Shown here: positions 49,446 through 57,745 of the stretch, in pieces
Numbering within the stretch: the first letter of the stretch is position 1
Layout of the letters: each line of letters begins with the position of its first letter
Source of the DNA: Aquabacterium sp. J223
GTDB taxonomy: Bacteria > Pseudomonadota > Gammaproteobacteria > Burkholderiales > Burkholderiaceae_C
Direction: 5' to 3'
Assembly: GCF_024666615.1 (NCBI RefSeq)
Contig: NZ_CP088297.1
Location: 1,612,001-1,676,000 of the forward strand
DNA length: 64,000 bases
Translations under genes and position numbers: made by a program
Notes under the pieces: generated by a model
Databases searched by the model: none
Seen by the model: the letters and a program-made list of their open reading frames with translations, nothing else
What the model was told of the DNA's origin: nothing

Positions 49446-49552
49446 GTGATTCCTCCAGAATCGTTGTCGATATACCAGCATCGTCGGAAGTCGTGCGGCA
49501 CGCCTCCTCAAGCCGCACGACCGAGAGCGGTGCGGCTATCGCCGACCACCCC

Positions 49553-50689
49553 CTATTTGCGTGTCAGGCGCCCCACCACATCCGCCAATCGCCGCTCGCC
49601 GGTCTTCTCCAGCAGGCTGCGAATGTGCGTGCGCACGGTGGACACCTTGACGCCTTGGTGCACGGCCACCTGGTCGGGCGACAGGCCTTGGCTGCACAGC
49701 GTCAACACGGCCTGTTCGGCTTTGGAGAATGCGTAGAAGTCGGCCACGGCCTGCAGACGGTCCTTCACGGACGCCAGCGAGTCCACCGTCACCGACATCA
49801 CCTGCGCCATCCCTGGCCACACGGACCGCAGCCGAATGTCCTGGCTCTGGGTCAGAAGCAACTCGCCGGTAGCCACGGCCTCACCATCTCCCGCCCACAG
49901 GCCCACGCGAGAGGCGCCGTTGGCCGCGCAGGACGCGAGCACGGCAGCGAACCCATGGGCGTTGAGCTGGAAGACGCCCCGCAGCCGCCCGCCCGTGATG
50001 CGCACGTGCTGACTCCGCCGCATCAACGCCTGTGCGGCGTGGTTGGCGAACAGCACCTCCCCATCCACGCCAAGCACGAACGTCGGCACCGGATGGCCAT
50101 CCAGCGCCGCGATGACGCTGGCCTTCGCCTGCGACTGCCAGGCCCGGCTGCGGCGCACCAGCAGGCTGGCGCGCAGCGCCGGGGCCAGCAGTTGCAGGGC
50201 CTTGGTGGTGGTTTGCGCGTCGAAGTCGTCAGCGTCTTCCGGCCTCACCAGCGAGAAGTGCATGCGGGGCAGGCCGCCGGGCTGGTTGCCGTTGTCGACC
50301 AGCACACAGCCGATGTGGAAGATGCCGGCCTGGCGTGCGCAGTCGCTGTAATAGGCGGTGCGGCGCAATTCATGGGGTGCCAGGTAGCTGGAACCCAAGG
50401 TGACCATGCCGGTGTCCATGGGCAGCCGCATGGCAAGGCGGCGATTGATCCAGGGATCGTCATGCGTCCACTGCGCGACGGTGGCCAACTGCTCGGCGGC
50501 CAATCCCTGGGACAGGAACTGCACGTCCGTCGATCCCACCGCATCCGGCGAGAACAGCGCGATCGCGTTGGCATTGAACGCTCGGCGCGCCTTGGCGAGA
50601 AAGGCCGTGAGGGCACCGTCCTGACCTTCGCCTTCCAGCAGGCTGCGGTGCAGGTCCAGCACCGTGTCGAAGTCCACGCCGACGCTCAT
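49553..50689 (-). CDS. LuxR-family regulator (second of tandem paralogues)
   Basis: A 378-residue regulator. The N-terminal 200 residues form a conserved sensor of unknown ligand (LFSPDAVGSTDVQFLSQGLAAEQL; SSYLAPHELRRTAYYSDCARQAGIFHIG). A PAS-like segment follows (VPTFVLGVDGEVLFANHAAQALMRR), and a LuxR helix-turn-helix at about 315-375 (FSKAEQAVLTLCSQGLSPDQVAVHQGVKVSTVRTHI). It is a clear paralogue of the gene at 50686-51864. The two overlap by four bases (ATGA), so they are translationally coupled. Signal and targets are unknown; proximity to the divergent binding-protein/kinase genes suggests a shared circuit. Confidence 0.88.
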   Translation of the reverse strand: MSVGVDFDTVLDLHRSLLEGEGQDGALTAFLAKARRAFNANAIALFSPDAVGSTDVQFLSQGLAAEQLATVAQWTHDDPWINRRLAMRLPMDTGMVTLGSSYLAPHELRRTAYYSDCARQAGIFHIGCVLVDNGNQPGGLPRMHFSLVRPEDADDFDAQTTTKALQLLAPALRASLLVRRSRAWQSQAKASVIAALDGHPVPTFVLGVDGEVLFANHAAQALMRRSQHVRITGGRLRGVFQLNAHGFAAVLASCAANGASRVGLWAGDGEAVATGELLLTQSQDIRLRSVWPGMAQVMSVTVDSLASVKDRLQAVADFYAFSKAEQAVLTLCSQGLSPDQVAVHQGVKVSTVRTHIRSLLEKTGERRLADVVGRLTRK

Positions 50690-51864
50690 CGGCGCGAACA
50701 GAGCGCCAGCACGTCCTGCACGCGGTGAACGCCCGACTTGGCGAGCAACTGGCTGATGTGGGTTCGCACGGTCGAGACCTTGACGCCCAGTCGGATGGCC
50801 ACCTGGTCGGGCGGGTGGCCGTCGCGCAGCAACCGCAGCACGGCCTGCTCCGCCTTCGACAGACCATAGGCTTGGGCCACCGCCAGCAGCCGGTCCTCGG
50901 CCTGGGCCGGCTGGTCCACCGCCACCGACACCACATGCGACAGGGCAGGCCAGAGGGTGCGCAGCCGGTCGTCGGTGCTGTGCGTCATCAGCAGTTCGCC
51001 GGTGGCGATCGCCTGCCCGTCGAGCGCCCACAGGCCGATGCGCGCAGTGCCGTTGGCGGCGCAGGATGTGAACGCCGCCGACAAGGCGTGTGCATTTAGC
51101 TGGAAGACACGACGAAGCCGCCCCGCGGCCACGGTGAGCCAGTTGGTCCGCCGCATCAGCTCCCGGGCCGCGGCGTTGGCGAACAGCACCTCGCCATCCG
51201 CAGCCAGCACGAAGGTGGGCACCGGGTGGGCGTCCAGGGCTGTGATGACGCCGGCCTTGCTTTCCGCCTGCCACGCCCGGTTCCGCCGCACCAGCAGGCT
51301 GGCGCGGACCGCCGGCGCCAACAACTGCAGTGCCTTGGCGGTGGTGTCGGTGTCGAAGTCGTGGCGGTCCTCAGGGCGGACGAGGGTGAAGTGCACCCGC
51401 GGCAGGCCCCCGGGCCGGGTGCCGTCGTCGATGACCGCCGTGCCGATGTGGAATACACCGGCCTGTCGTCCGCATTCGCCATAGAACTCGGTGCGCCGCA
51501 GTTCCTGCGGCGCCAGGTAGCTGGAGCCCATGGCGATCAAGCCGATGTCCATGCGCAGCCCGAGCGCCTGGCGGCGCTTGATCCAAGGATCGTGGTGCGT
51601 CCATTGCGCGATGGACGACAGTTGTTCGGCGGCCAGGCCTTGCGACATGAACTGCACGTCCTGCGCCCCCACCGGCTGTGGTGAGAACAACGCCGCAGCG
51701 TTGGCGTCGAAGGCGTGCCTGGCCTTCTCGAGAAAACGTTCCAGTGCGCCGTCCTGGCCTTCGCCTTCCAAGAGCGTGCGTTGCAGGTCCAGCAGTCGGT
51801 CGTGGTCGAGCATCTGAATCGGCGTTGAGGTGGACGCCTGGCGTTCTCGCAAGGGCAGGGCCAC
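50686..51864 (-). CDS. LuxR-family regulator (first of tandem paralogues)
   Basis: A 392-residue regulator from the GTG at 51864; an ATG at 51813 aligns better with its paralogue's start and would give 375 residues. Architecture equals the downstream copy: sensor domain (LFSPQPVGAQDVQFMSQGLAAEQL), PAS-like piece (VPTFVLAADGEVLFANAAARELMRR) and C-terminal LuxR HTH (LSKAEQAVLRLLRDGHPPDQVAIRLGVKVSTVRTHI). Tandem copies with such long collinear similarity indicate duplication in place. It is divergent from the binding-protein gene across 89 bases, which probably holds both promoters. Confidence 0.86.
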   Translation of the reverse strand: MALPLRERQASTSTPIQMLDHDRLLDLQRTLLEGEGQDGALERFLEKARHAFDANAAALFSPQPVGAQDVQFMSQGLAAEQLSSIAQWTHHDPWIKRRQALGLRMDIGLIAMGSSYLAPQELRRTEFYGECGRQAGVFHIGTAVIDDGTRPGGLPRVHFTLVRPEDRHDFDTDTTAKALQLLAPAVRASLLVRRNRAWQAESKAGVITALDAHPVPTFVLAADGEVLFANAAARELMRRTNWLTVAAGRLRRVFQLNAHALSAAFTSCAANGTARIGLWALDGQAIATGELLMTHSTDDRLRTLWPALSHVVSVAVDQPAQAEDRLLAVAQAYGLSKAEQAVLRLLRDGHPPDQVAIRLGVKVSTVRTHISQLLAKSGVHRVQDVLALCSRR

Positions 51865-51953
51865 TGTCGCGGTACCGCCTCCACAAGATCAATGATTCAA
51901 AGGTATCGGTGACCCCCCAAGCTGAGCATCCAGGCCGGGGCAACAATCCAGCC

Positions 51954-52958
51954 ATGGGCTCGAAACAACAGGTCGCGGCCGCTCCGTTGGCCATCAGCTC
52001 ACTGATGGGGCGGGTGATGTGGCTTGCATGCGCCGTGTGTCCTGCACCGGCGCTGGCCGCCGACGTCCCGCTCATCGGCTACCTCTCCTTCCTCTCGCCC
52101 GGCAACCCATTTACCTGCGGCAAGCTGCTCAAGAGTGCGCTGGCCGAGCGCGGCGTGCTGGAGGGGCGCGACTACCGCATGCAGGTGGCGTACGCCAACG
52201 GCACCGAGCCGGGGCTTCAGGAAGCGGCGCGTCAGTTGGCGGCCGCCAAGCCGGCGCTGATGGTGTCCGGCGGGGTCAACCCGATGCTGGCGCTGGCCCG
52301 AGCGGCACCGAACACGCCGCTGGTGACGGTGGGCAGTGGCAGCCTGCTGGACCTGGGGCTGGTGCGCAGCCATGCCCGGCCTGGCGGCCTGCTCACCGGC
52401 ATCTCGAATGGCGGCGAGGAACATGTGTTCAAGTTGATCGAACTGCTGCTGCAGGCCTTCCCGGGCATCGAGCAGGTGGGCATCGTCGCCAACCAGCACC
52501 ACCCAGGGCATGTGCTGCGGCAGCAGTTGGTGCACGACCGGGTCAAGCCGCGACGGGTGCAGGCTCGCTATGTCTGGGTGGACGGCGACAAGGGGGTGGA
52601 AGCGGCCTACCAGCGCCTGGCGCAGCAGGGCATCCGGCATGCGGTGTATCTGCCGGACTGGCTGCCCAACGCACGGGTGCACGCCGCCGTAGCGTCGAAG
52701 TTGGGCATTGCGACGATCGGCTTCGCGGGCAGCTTTGCCGATGCCGGGGGGCTGATGCACTTCACCATCGTCGGGGGTGAGGGCTGCAGCCGCGCGGCTC
52801 ACCATGTGCAACAGCTGTTGGCCGGCCGACGCCCGGGCGACGTGCCGGTCGAGGAGGTGCAGGACTACCGCCTGACGGTCAACCTGCAGGCTGCTCGGCG
52901 GCTGGGCGTCACGTTCGCGCCGGCCTTCCTGCTGCGCGCGGACCGTGTCATCGAGTGA
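51954..52958 (+). CDS. ABC-type (TrpX-like) periplasmic substrate-binding protein
   Basis: A 334-residue periplasmic binding protein. A long leader ends MWLACAVCPAPALAAD and is followed by the TrpX/YtrF-like fold: PLIGYLSFLSPGNPFTCG, ALAERGVLEGRDYRMQVAYANG, LVTVGSGSLLDLGLV. Domain two includes VGIVANQHHPGHV and GIATIGFAGSFADAGGLMHF. No ABC permease or ATPase is adjacent; instead a hybrid kinase starts inside the 3' end of the gene (14-base overlap). That argues for a sensing rather than transport role, as with LuxP-type receptors; this is inference. ATG 51954 chosen; a shorter leader from a later Met is possible. Confidence 0.85.
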   Translation: MGSKQQVAAAPLAISSLMGRVMWLACAVCPAPALAADVPLIGYLSFLSPGNPFTCGKLLKSALAERGVLEGRDYRMQVAYANGTEPGLQEAARQLAAAKPALMVSGGVNPMLALARAAPNTPLVTVGSGSLLDLGLVRSHARPGGLLTGISNGGEEHVFKLIELLLQAFPGIEQVGIVANQHHPGHVLRQQLVHDRVKPRRVQARYVWVDGDKGVEAAYQRLAQQGIRHAVYLPDWLPNARVHAAVASKLGIATIGFAGSFADAGGLMHFTIVGGEGCSRAAHHVQQLLAGRRPGDVPVEEVQDYRLTVNLQAARRLGVTFAPAFLLRADRVIE

Positions 52959-55143
52959 TGGAGCCGCCCGGCCGCGGGCGTCGGACCTGGCCGTCCTGTT
53001 CCGCCGCTACCTGCTGGCCGCGGCCTTGCTGGTGCTGGCGATGATGGCAGCGCTGGGCACTTACCAGGCCCATGCCGTCTGGCGCGACACCGAAGCGGCG
53101 CTGCAGCAGCGACACCGGCTGGTGGTGTGGTCGGCCACACAGCAACTCGGCGCGGCGCTGGACCGGCAGGTCGGGCAGTTGCGCGGCTCGCTGCGCCAGC
53201 TCGAAGGCTGGTCGCGGCTTGACGGCGCGCTGCGCGAGCAGGAGGTCTACCGGCTGCTGAAGAGCGACAACGCCTTCACTGCTGCGCGTCTGCATGCCCC
53301 TGCGCAGGACCTGCTGCTGCAGGCCGGTCGCGTGGTCAACGATGGACTGGTGCATGCCGACACCGATGCGCCGGACTGGCCCGAGCCGGATCGAGTCGAC
53401 GCGCCGAGCTTCGGTCCGGTATTCCGTCACAACGGCTCGGCGCCGAGGGTGCGCATCGTCCTCGGCGGGCGCTCTGCCGTCTCCGGCCGGCCCAACCTGT
53501 ACCTCGGCGTGGAGACGGCGCTGCACCCGTTGTCGGCGGAGCTGCGCCGACTGCTGCCCAGCCCGCGCAGCGCGCTGTACCTCGTCGATCGCGATGGCCG
53601 CATCGTCGTCCACAGCGAGCAGCAGCAGACCTTCGCGGCAGTCGGCTGGAACGACCTGCACCCGGGTGTGGCCGCGCCCACTCAGCAGGTCGACCTGCTA
53701 CGGCTGAATCGCGGTGGCAGCGGAGATGGCGTGATCACCACTGCCTCCTTCCCGCCGCTGCAGGCCACCCTGGTGCTGGAGCAGCCGTGGGACGAAGCCT
53801 GGCGGCCGGTGCGCACTTCCATCCAGCGCAGCATCGTCGCCACTGTGTTCGTGCTGGCGGCCACGCTGCTGGTGGTCATGGTGCCGGCGCGTCGCATGAC
53901 GTCGCTGGTGAGCCGGCTGGCCGGGGCGCACGAGCGCATCCGTGCGCAGGCCCTGGCGCTACAGGACCTGAACGTCGCGCTGGACCGGCGCACGCTGGAA
54001 GCCGAGCGGGCCAACCTGGCCAAGACCCGCTTCATCGTCGCCGCCAGCCACGACCTGCACCAGCCGATGCAGGCCATCGCGCTGCTGGCCGACGTCTTGT
54101 CGCGCCATGTCGACGAAAAGCCCGACCCGCTGCTCGTCCAGCAACTGCAGGACGCCGCGGGCGCGATGGGCCAGCTGTTCCAGGGCATCCTCGACATGTC
54201 GCGGTTGGAGGCCGGCGCCGTGGCGGTGCGGCGCGGCCGGACCTCGATCGACGAGGTGCTTTCGCGGGTGGTAGCGCAGACCCGCCCCCAGGCCGCGCGA
54301 AACCGGGTCGCGCTGCACTGGCACCGGTCGCCCAACGTTCGCTACGGCGACACCGATGCGCTGCTGTTGGAGCGCATCGTGCTGAACCTGGTCGGCAACG
54401 CCGTGCGCTACACGCCGGCCGGTGGGCGGGTGCTGATCGGATGCCGGCCGCGGGGCGGCACGCTGAAGATCGAAGTGTGGGACACCGGCATCGGCATCGC
54501 CGACGCCGACCGCGAGCGCATCTTCGAGGAGTTCACGCAACTGGGAGCCGCGGTGGTGGCGCCAGAGCGCGAGCGGGGATTGGGGTTGGGCCTGGCGGTG
54601 GTGAGCCGGCTGTCCGCGCTGCTCGGCCACCGGGTGACGGTGTGTTCGTTACCGGGACGCGGCAGTCGCTTCACGTTGGCTTTGCCCATGGCCGATGCAC
54701 CCGCAGCGCCCGCGGCCGGCCCTGACGGTGCAGCGCACGCCCTCGACGCCCAACTGCCCGACCACGCCCGCGGCGCCTTCGTGATCGTCATCGACGACGA
54801 TGCCGCGGTTCGCCAGGCGTTGGGCTTGGCGCTGGACGCGGTGGGCTGCCCGCGCATCGTCGCCGCCAGTGCCGACGAGGCGCTGCATCAGCTGGAGCAG
54901 CACCAGCGGCTTCCCGACCTGGTGATTTCCGACCACCGGCTGGGCAAGGGCCGGGACGGGGTGTCGGCCATCGCCGAGTTGCGGACCGCGTTGGGCGACC
55001 CGGAACTGCCGGCCGCCGTGCTGTCGGGCGACCTGGCCGAAGAAGACCTGCGCGCCATCCATGCGGCCGGCCTCCCGCTGCTGCACAAACCCTTGCGGCT
55101 GCGCCAGCTCGTCGAGGTGCTCGGCCGGGTGCGGTCTGCCTAG
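52945..55143 (+). CDS. Membrane hybrid histidine kinase with receiver domain
   Basis: A 732-residue kinase starting at a GTG that overlaps the binding-protein gene by 14 bases; an ATG at 52958 is in another frame. The first span is near 20-45 (YLLAAALLVLAMMAALGTY) and the second near 293-315, with a periplasmic Cache-like sensor of about 250 residues between them (SALYLVDRDGRIVVHSEQQQ). The cytoplasm has HisKA with phospho-His in AASHDLHQPMQAI, HATPase_c (LNLVGNAVRYTPAG, DTGIGIAD, LGLGLAVV) and a receiver with Asp-rich VIDDDAA and phospho-Asp in VISDHRLG. It converges on the LuxR response regulator, the two stops overlapping by about 3 bases. The binding protein could present ligand to its periplasmic domain. 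Confidence 0.92.
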   Translation: MSSSDGAARPRASDLAVLFRRYLLAAALLVLAMMAALGTYQAHAVWRDTEAALQQRHRLVVWSATQQLGAALDRQVGQLRGSLRQLEGWSRLDGALREQEVYRLLKSDNAFTAARLHAPAQDLLLQAGRVVNDGLVHADTDAPDWPEPDRVDAPSFGPVFRHNGSAPRVRIVLGGRSAVSGRPNLYLGVETALHPLSAELRRLLPSPRSALYLVDRDGRIVVHSEQQQTFAAVGWNDLHPGVAAPTQQVDLLRLNRGGSGDGVITTASFPPLQATLVLEQPWDEAWRPVRTSIQRSIVATVFVLAATLLVVMVPARRMTSLVSRLAGAHERIRAQALALQDLNVALDRRTLEAERANLAKTRFIVAASHDLHQPMQAIALLADVLSRHVDEKPDPLLVQQLQDAAGAMGQLFQGILDMSRLEAGAVAVRRGRTSIDEVLSRVVAQTRPQAARNRVALHWHRSPNVRYGDTDALLLERIVLNLVGNAVRYTPAGGRVLIGCRPRGGTLKIEVWDTGIGIADADRERIFEEFTQLGAAVVAPERERGLGLGLAVVSRLSALLGHRVTVCSLPGRGSRFTLALPMADAPAAPAAGPDGAAHALDAQLPDHARGAFVIVIDDDAAVRQALGLALDAVGCPRIVAASADEALHQLEQHQRLPDLVISDHRLGKGRDGVSAIAELRTALGDPELPAAVLSGDLAEEDLRAIHAAGLPLLHKPLRLRQLVEVLGRVRSA

Positions 55144-55782
55144 CCAGAAGACGGCTGACCATCGTCGGCCGTCCAGGTCAAGCCGAGCCGGCCGGCGACG
55201 ATGACGGCCTGGGTCCGCGTGGTGACGCCGAGGGCGCGCAGCACGCCGCTCACATGCGCCTTCACCGTGGGGGGCGGCCAGGCCGAGCGCCTGCTCGATG
55301 CGCTTGTTGGGCTGGCCCTGCAGCAGCAGTTTCAAGACCGTTCGCTGCCGAGGGGTGAGGCGTGACAGGTCGGGCTGGGCTGTCGGCGCCGCCGTCAGCG
55401 GTGGCAGGTGGATGCGGCCGGCAAGCGCATCGCGCAGCGCCTGCGCGAGCACCTCCGGTGTGGCCGACTTCTGCACGTAGCCGACAGCCCCTCGGTCCAG
55501 GCACTGCAGCACCACCGACTGCTCGTCGACGGCCGACAGCACCACCACCGGCACCTCAGGCGAGTGGGCCCGGAGGTCCTTGAGCGCGTCCAGTCCATGG
55601 CGGCCGGGAAGGGCCAGGTCCAGCAGCACCAGCGACACCGGGTTGGGCGCCGAGGTCAGCAGGCGGAAGCCTTCGTCGCAGTCGCCTGCCTGCGACACCT
55701 GCGTCCCGGATTCAATGTCCCGCAACAGTCGCGCCAGGCCTTCACGGAACAGTGGGTGGTCGTCGATCAGAAGGACATGCAT
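55140..55782 (-). CDS. NarL/LuxR-type response regulator, apparent frameshift
   Basis: A response regulator of 213 residues if the C6 run on the coding strand (55269-55274 on plus) is read as C5; as given the frame runs off into antisense of the kinase. The receiver (1-120) has the acidic D7/D8, phospho-Asp near 55 (LVLLDLALPGRHG) and Lys near 105 (VQKSAT). With the correction a full LuxR HTH follows: LTPRQRTVLKLLLQGQPNKRIEQALGLA then APTVKAHVSGVLRALG. It is convergent with the hybrid kinase and probably its partner. ATG 55782, seven bases after the vapC stop, so it may be co-transcribed with vapBC. Confidence 0.82.
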
Positions 55783-55789
55783 GGCAGGC

Positions 55790-56197
55790 TCAGGCCACCC
55801 AGTCTTCCGTCCTCAAGCCGGCCACACGCTGGAATTCACGCAGGTTGTGGGTCACCAAGACGGCCCCTTCGGCCAGCGCATGGCAGGCGATCCAGAGGTC
55901 GTTAGCGCCAATGGGCGTGCCGGCGTCCTTCAAGCGGGTCGACTGCTCGGCGTAGTGGCGGCAGATGGCAGGGCTGGTGGGGTAGGCCACTGGCACCTGC
56001 CGGGCCAGCGCGTCGAGCCGTCGCAGCACCTCCGCCTTGCGCGTGCTGCGCTCGGCGCCCTTGAGCAGTTCGGCCCAGGTGATGAACGACATCAACAGCC
56101 GGTCGTCATCGCCCAGTGCATTCACCCGTTCGGCGATGGCGGGCGGCTGCTGCTTGATCAGGTAGATGAGGATGTTGGTGTCGAGCAGGTAGATCAC
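55790..56197 (-). CDS. VapC-type PIN-domain toxin
   Basis: A 135-residue PIN endoribonuclease. The acidic residues of the active site are present: Asp6 (IYLLDTNILIY), Glu in ITWAELLKG, Asp in GANDLWIACHA, and the last acidic site region TEDWVA/NLREF. Residues IGANDLWIA match the group that cleaves initiator tRNA in enterobacteria. It starts at a GTG (56197) overlapping the antitoxin stop as GTGA. It forms a complete toxin-antitoxin pair with the gene at 56194-56457. Confidence 0.92.
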   Translation of the reverse strand: MIYLLDTNILIYLIKQQPPAIAERVNALGDDDRLLMSFITWAELLKGAERSTRKAEVLRRLDALARQVPVAYPTSPAICRHYAEQSTRLKDAGTPIGANDLWIACHALAEGAVLVTHNLREFQRVAGLRTEDWVA

Positions 56198-56457
56198 AGC
56201 GCTTCGCGGTCCTGCACGGGCAGCGCCAACGCCTGTTCCGACTCGAGGGCAGCGACGAACGTGCTGTCCGCCTCGTTCAAGGTCTGCAAGGCCTGGAGCA
56301 GGGCGGTCCCCCGTTCGGCGCGCAGCGGCTGGATGAGCAGGTCGCCCTGCTCGTTGCGAGAGATGCGCACCCGGTCCGTATCGAGCCTGAACTCGGCCGG
56401 AATTCGGACCGCCTGGCTGTTGCCGTTGTTGAAGACGCGGGTCGTCAAAGAGTCCAT
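56194..56457 (-). CDS. VapB-type antitoxin (AbrB/MazE-like)
   Basis: An 87-residue antitoxin. The N-terminal swapped-hairpin DNA-binding domain reads TTRVFNNGNSQAVRIPAEFRLDTDRVRISR, the classic VapB pattern. The C-terminal part is the toxin-binding tail. AAGGTGG lies before the ATG at 56457. A direct repeat (56471-56492) upstream is a likely autoregulatory operator. It is translationally coupled to vapC. Confidence 0.93.
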   Translation of the reverse strand: MDSLTTRVFNNGNSQAVRIPAEFRLDTDRVRISRNEQGDLLIQPLRAERGTALLQALQTLNEADSTFVAALESEQALALPVQDREAL

Positions 56458-56470
56458 GGCACCACCTTCT

Positions 56471-56492
56471 TGTGTGTACGACGGTGTGTGTA
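56471..56492. promoter_or_regulatory. Direct repeat upstream of vapB
   Basis: TGTGTGTA occurs at 56471-56478 and again at 56485-56492, spaced 14 bases start to start, 14-35 bases before the vapB ATG. Vap operons are autorepressed from such repeats, so this is a candidate operator. Confidence 0.45.
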
Positions 56493-56549
56493 TTTTGCGG
56501 GAAGCCGGGCGGCCGTGCAATGCCGTCCCGCAACACGGCACCGACCCGC

Positions 56550-57647
56550 TCAGTCCGGCACGCGCACCCCCTGCGCGCCGGCCTCGTCGATCTTCTCGCG
56601 CGCCTCGGCCCGGTCCTCGGCGGGGGCCTGCGGCTCCGGCTGGTCGGCCTGGGCCGCGGGCTTGTGCAGCAGGTGGATGTAGACCGGGAAGTGGTCGGAA
56701 CCGTAGCGCGCCAGCCGGCAGAACTCGACCAGCCGGAAGTCGTTGGAATGGAAGAAGTGGTCCAGCGGGTAGCGCAGGAACCAGTGGTCGGCGTGGAAAC
56801 TGTTGAAGAAGCCGCGGCCGATGCGCGGGTCGAGCAGGCCGCTGACCTTGCGGAACAGGCTGCTGGTGTGGGACCAGGCGACGTCGTTCATGTCGCCCAT
56901 CACCACCACCGGGCCCGGCTGGTCTCGGATGGCCTTGCCCACCACCAGCAGCTCGGCGTCGCGCGGCACCGAGCTGTCGCTTTCCTGCGGTGCCGGCGGA
57001 CGCGGGTGCAGGCAGTGCAGCCGCACCTCGGTGCCGCTGCCCAGTCGCACGTGCAGGTGGATGGACGGGATGTCCGGCTCGACGAGGAACCGCACCTCCG
57101 GCTTGATCAGCGGCAGCCGCGAATACAGCAGCATGCCGTAGGTGTTGTCCTGCGGCTGCAGCACCACGTGAGGGTGGGTCGCGCGCAGCACGTCCAGCTG
57201 CTGCTGCCACCAGCCGTCGGTCTCCAGCGCGAGGACGACGTCGGGGTCGGTGCGGCGGATCTCGGCCAGCAGGCCCTCGAAGCAGCGGTTGGTCTGCAAG
57301 ACGTTGGCGAACAGCAGCCGCAGCTCACGTCGCGGGTCGCGCACCTCGCAGTCCTGCACCTGCCGGCGCACCAGCGGCGTGTAGCGGTGCATGCGCCGCG
57401 CCTGCACCCCCAGGCTCACCACCATCAGCGCGCGCAGGACAAGGGCGCCGGCTCCGTGCGGCACCCAGGCGACGTGCGCGAGGCCGACGGCGATGAGCAG
57501 GATCGCGATCTGCAGGCGCGGGAAGTCGAGTGCGCGCACCCACCAGTGCTGCGCCCGCGACAGCGGCACCAGGCTGGCCGCCACCAGCGCCCATCCGAGG
57601 ACCGTCAGCGCGACCTGCGCCGCGCCCGCTGCCGTGCCTGCCGCCAT
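56550..57647 (-). CDS. Membrane-anchored endonuclease/exonuclease/phosphatase (EEP) family protein
   Basis: A 365-residue protein. Two or three N-terminal spans (AALTVLGWALVAASLVPL-type, then IAILLIAVGLAHVAWVP and ALVLRALMVVSLGV) anchor an EEP domain starting near residue 105. Catalytic landmarks are LLFANVLQTNR, VVLALETDGWW, VVMGDMNDVAWS and the final SDHFPV. A charged tail rich in Glu/Ala follows. Proteins of this layout are often annotated as endonuclease/phosphatase without known substrate. ATG 57647 with GGGAG eight bases before it; it is divergent from the PLP enzyme gene. Confidence 0.88.
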   Translation of the reverse strand: MAAGTAAGAAQVALTVLGWALVAASLVPLSRAQHWWVRALDFPRLQIAILLIAVGLAHVAWVPHGAGALVLRALMVVSLGVQARRMHRYTPLVRRQVQDCEVRDPRRELRLLFANVLQTNRCFEGLLAEIRRTDPDVVLALETDGWWQQQLDVLRATHPHVVLQPQDNTYGMLLYSRLPLIKPEVRFLVEPDIPSIHLHVRLGSGTEVRLHCLHPRPPAPQESDSSVPRDAELLVVGKAIRDQPGPVVVMGDMNDVAWSHTSSLFRKVSGLLDPRIGRGFFNSFHADHWFLRYPLDHFFHSNDFRLVEFCRLARYGSDHFPVYIHLLHKPAAQADQPEPQAPAEDRAEAREKIDEAGAQGVRVPD

Positions 57648-57745
57648 CGGCCATGCTCCCTGTGTCGTGTGGGCCGCGAGCATACGGGACCCCATGGCAG
57701 GGCCAGGCCGATAATGCCGTGCACCCCGTTGAAGAGCGATCCGCG

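Noticed and set aside
52958..52960. ATG overlapping the binding-protein stop (TGATG) as start of the hybrid kinase
   Set aside because: It is out of frame with the kinase. The GTG at 52945 is in frame and leads directly to the first membrane span.
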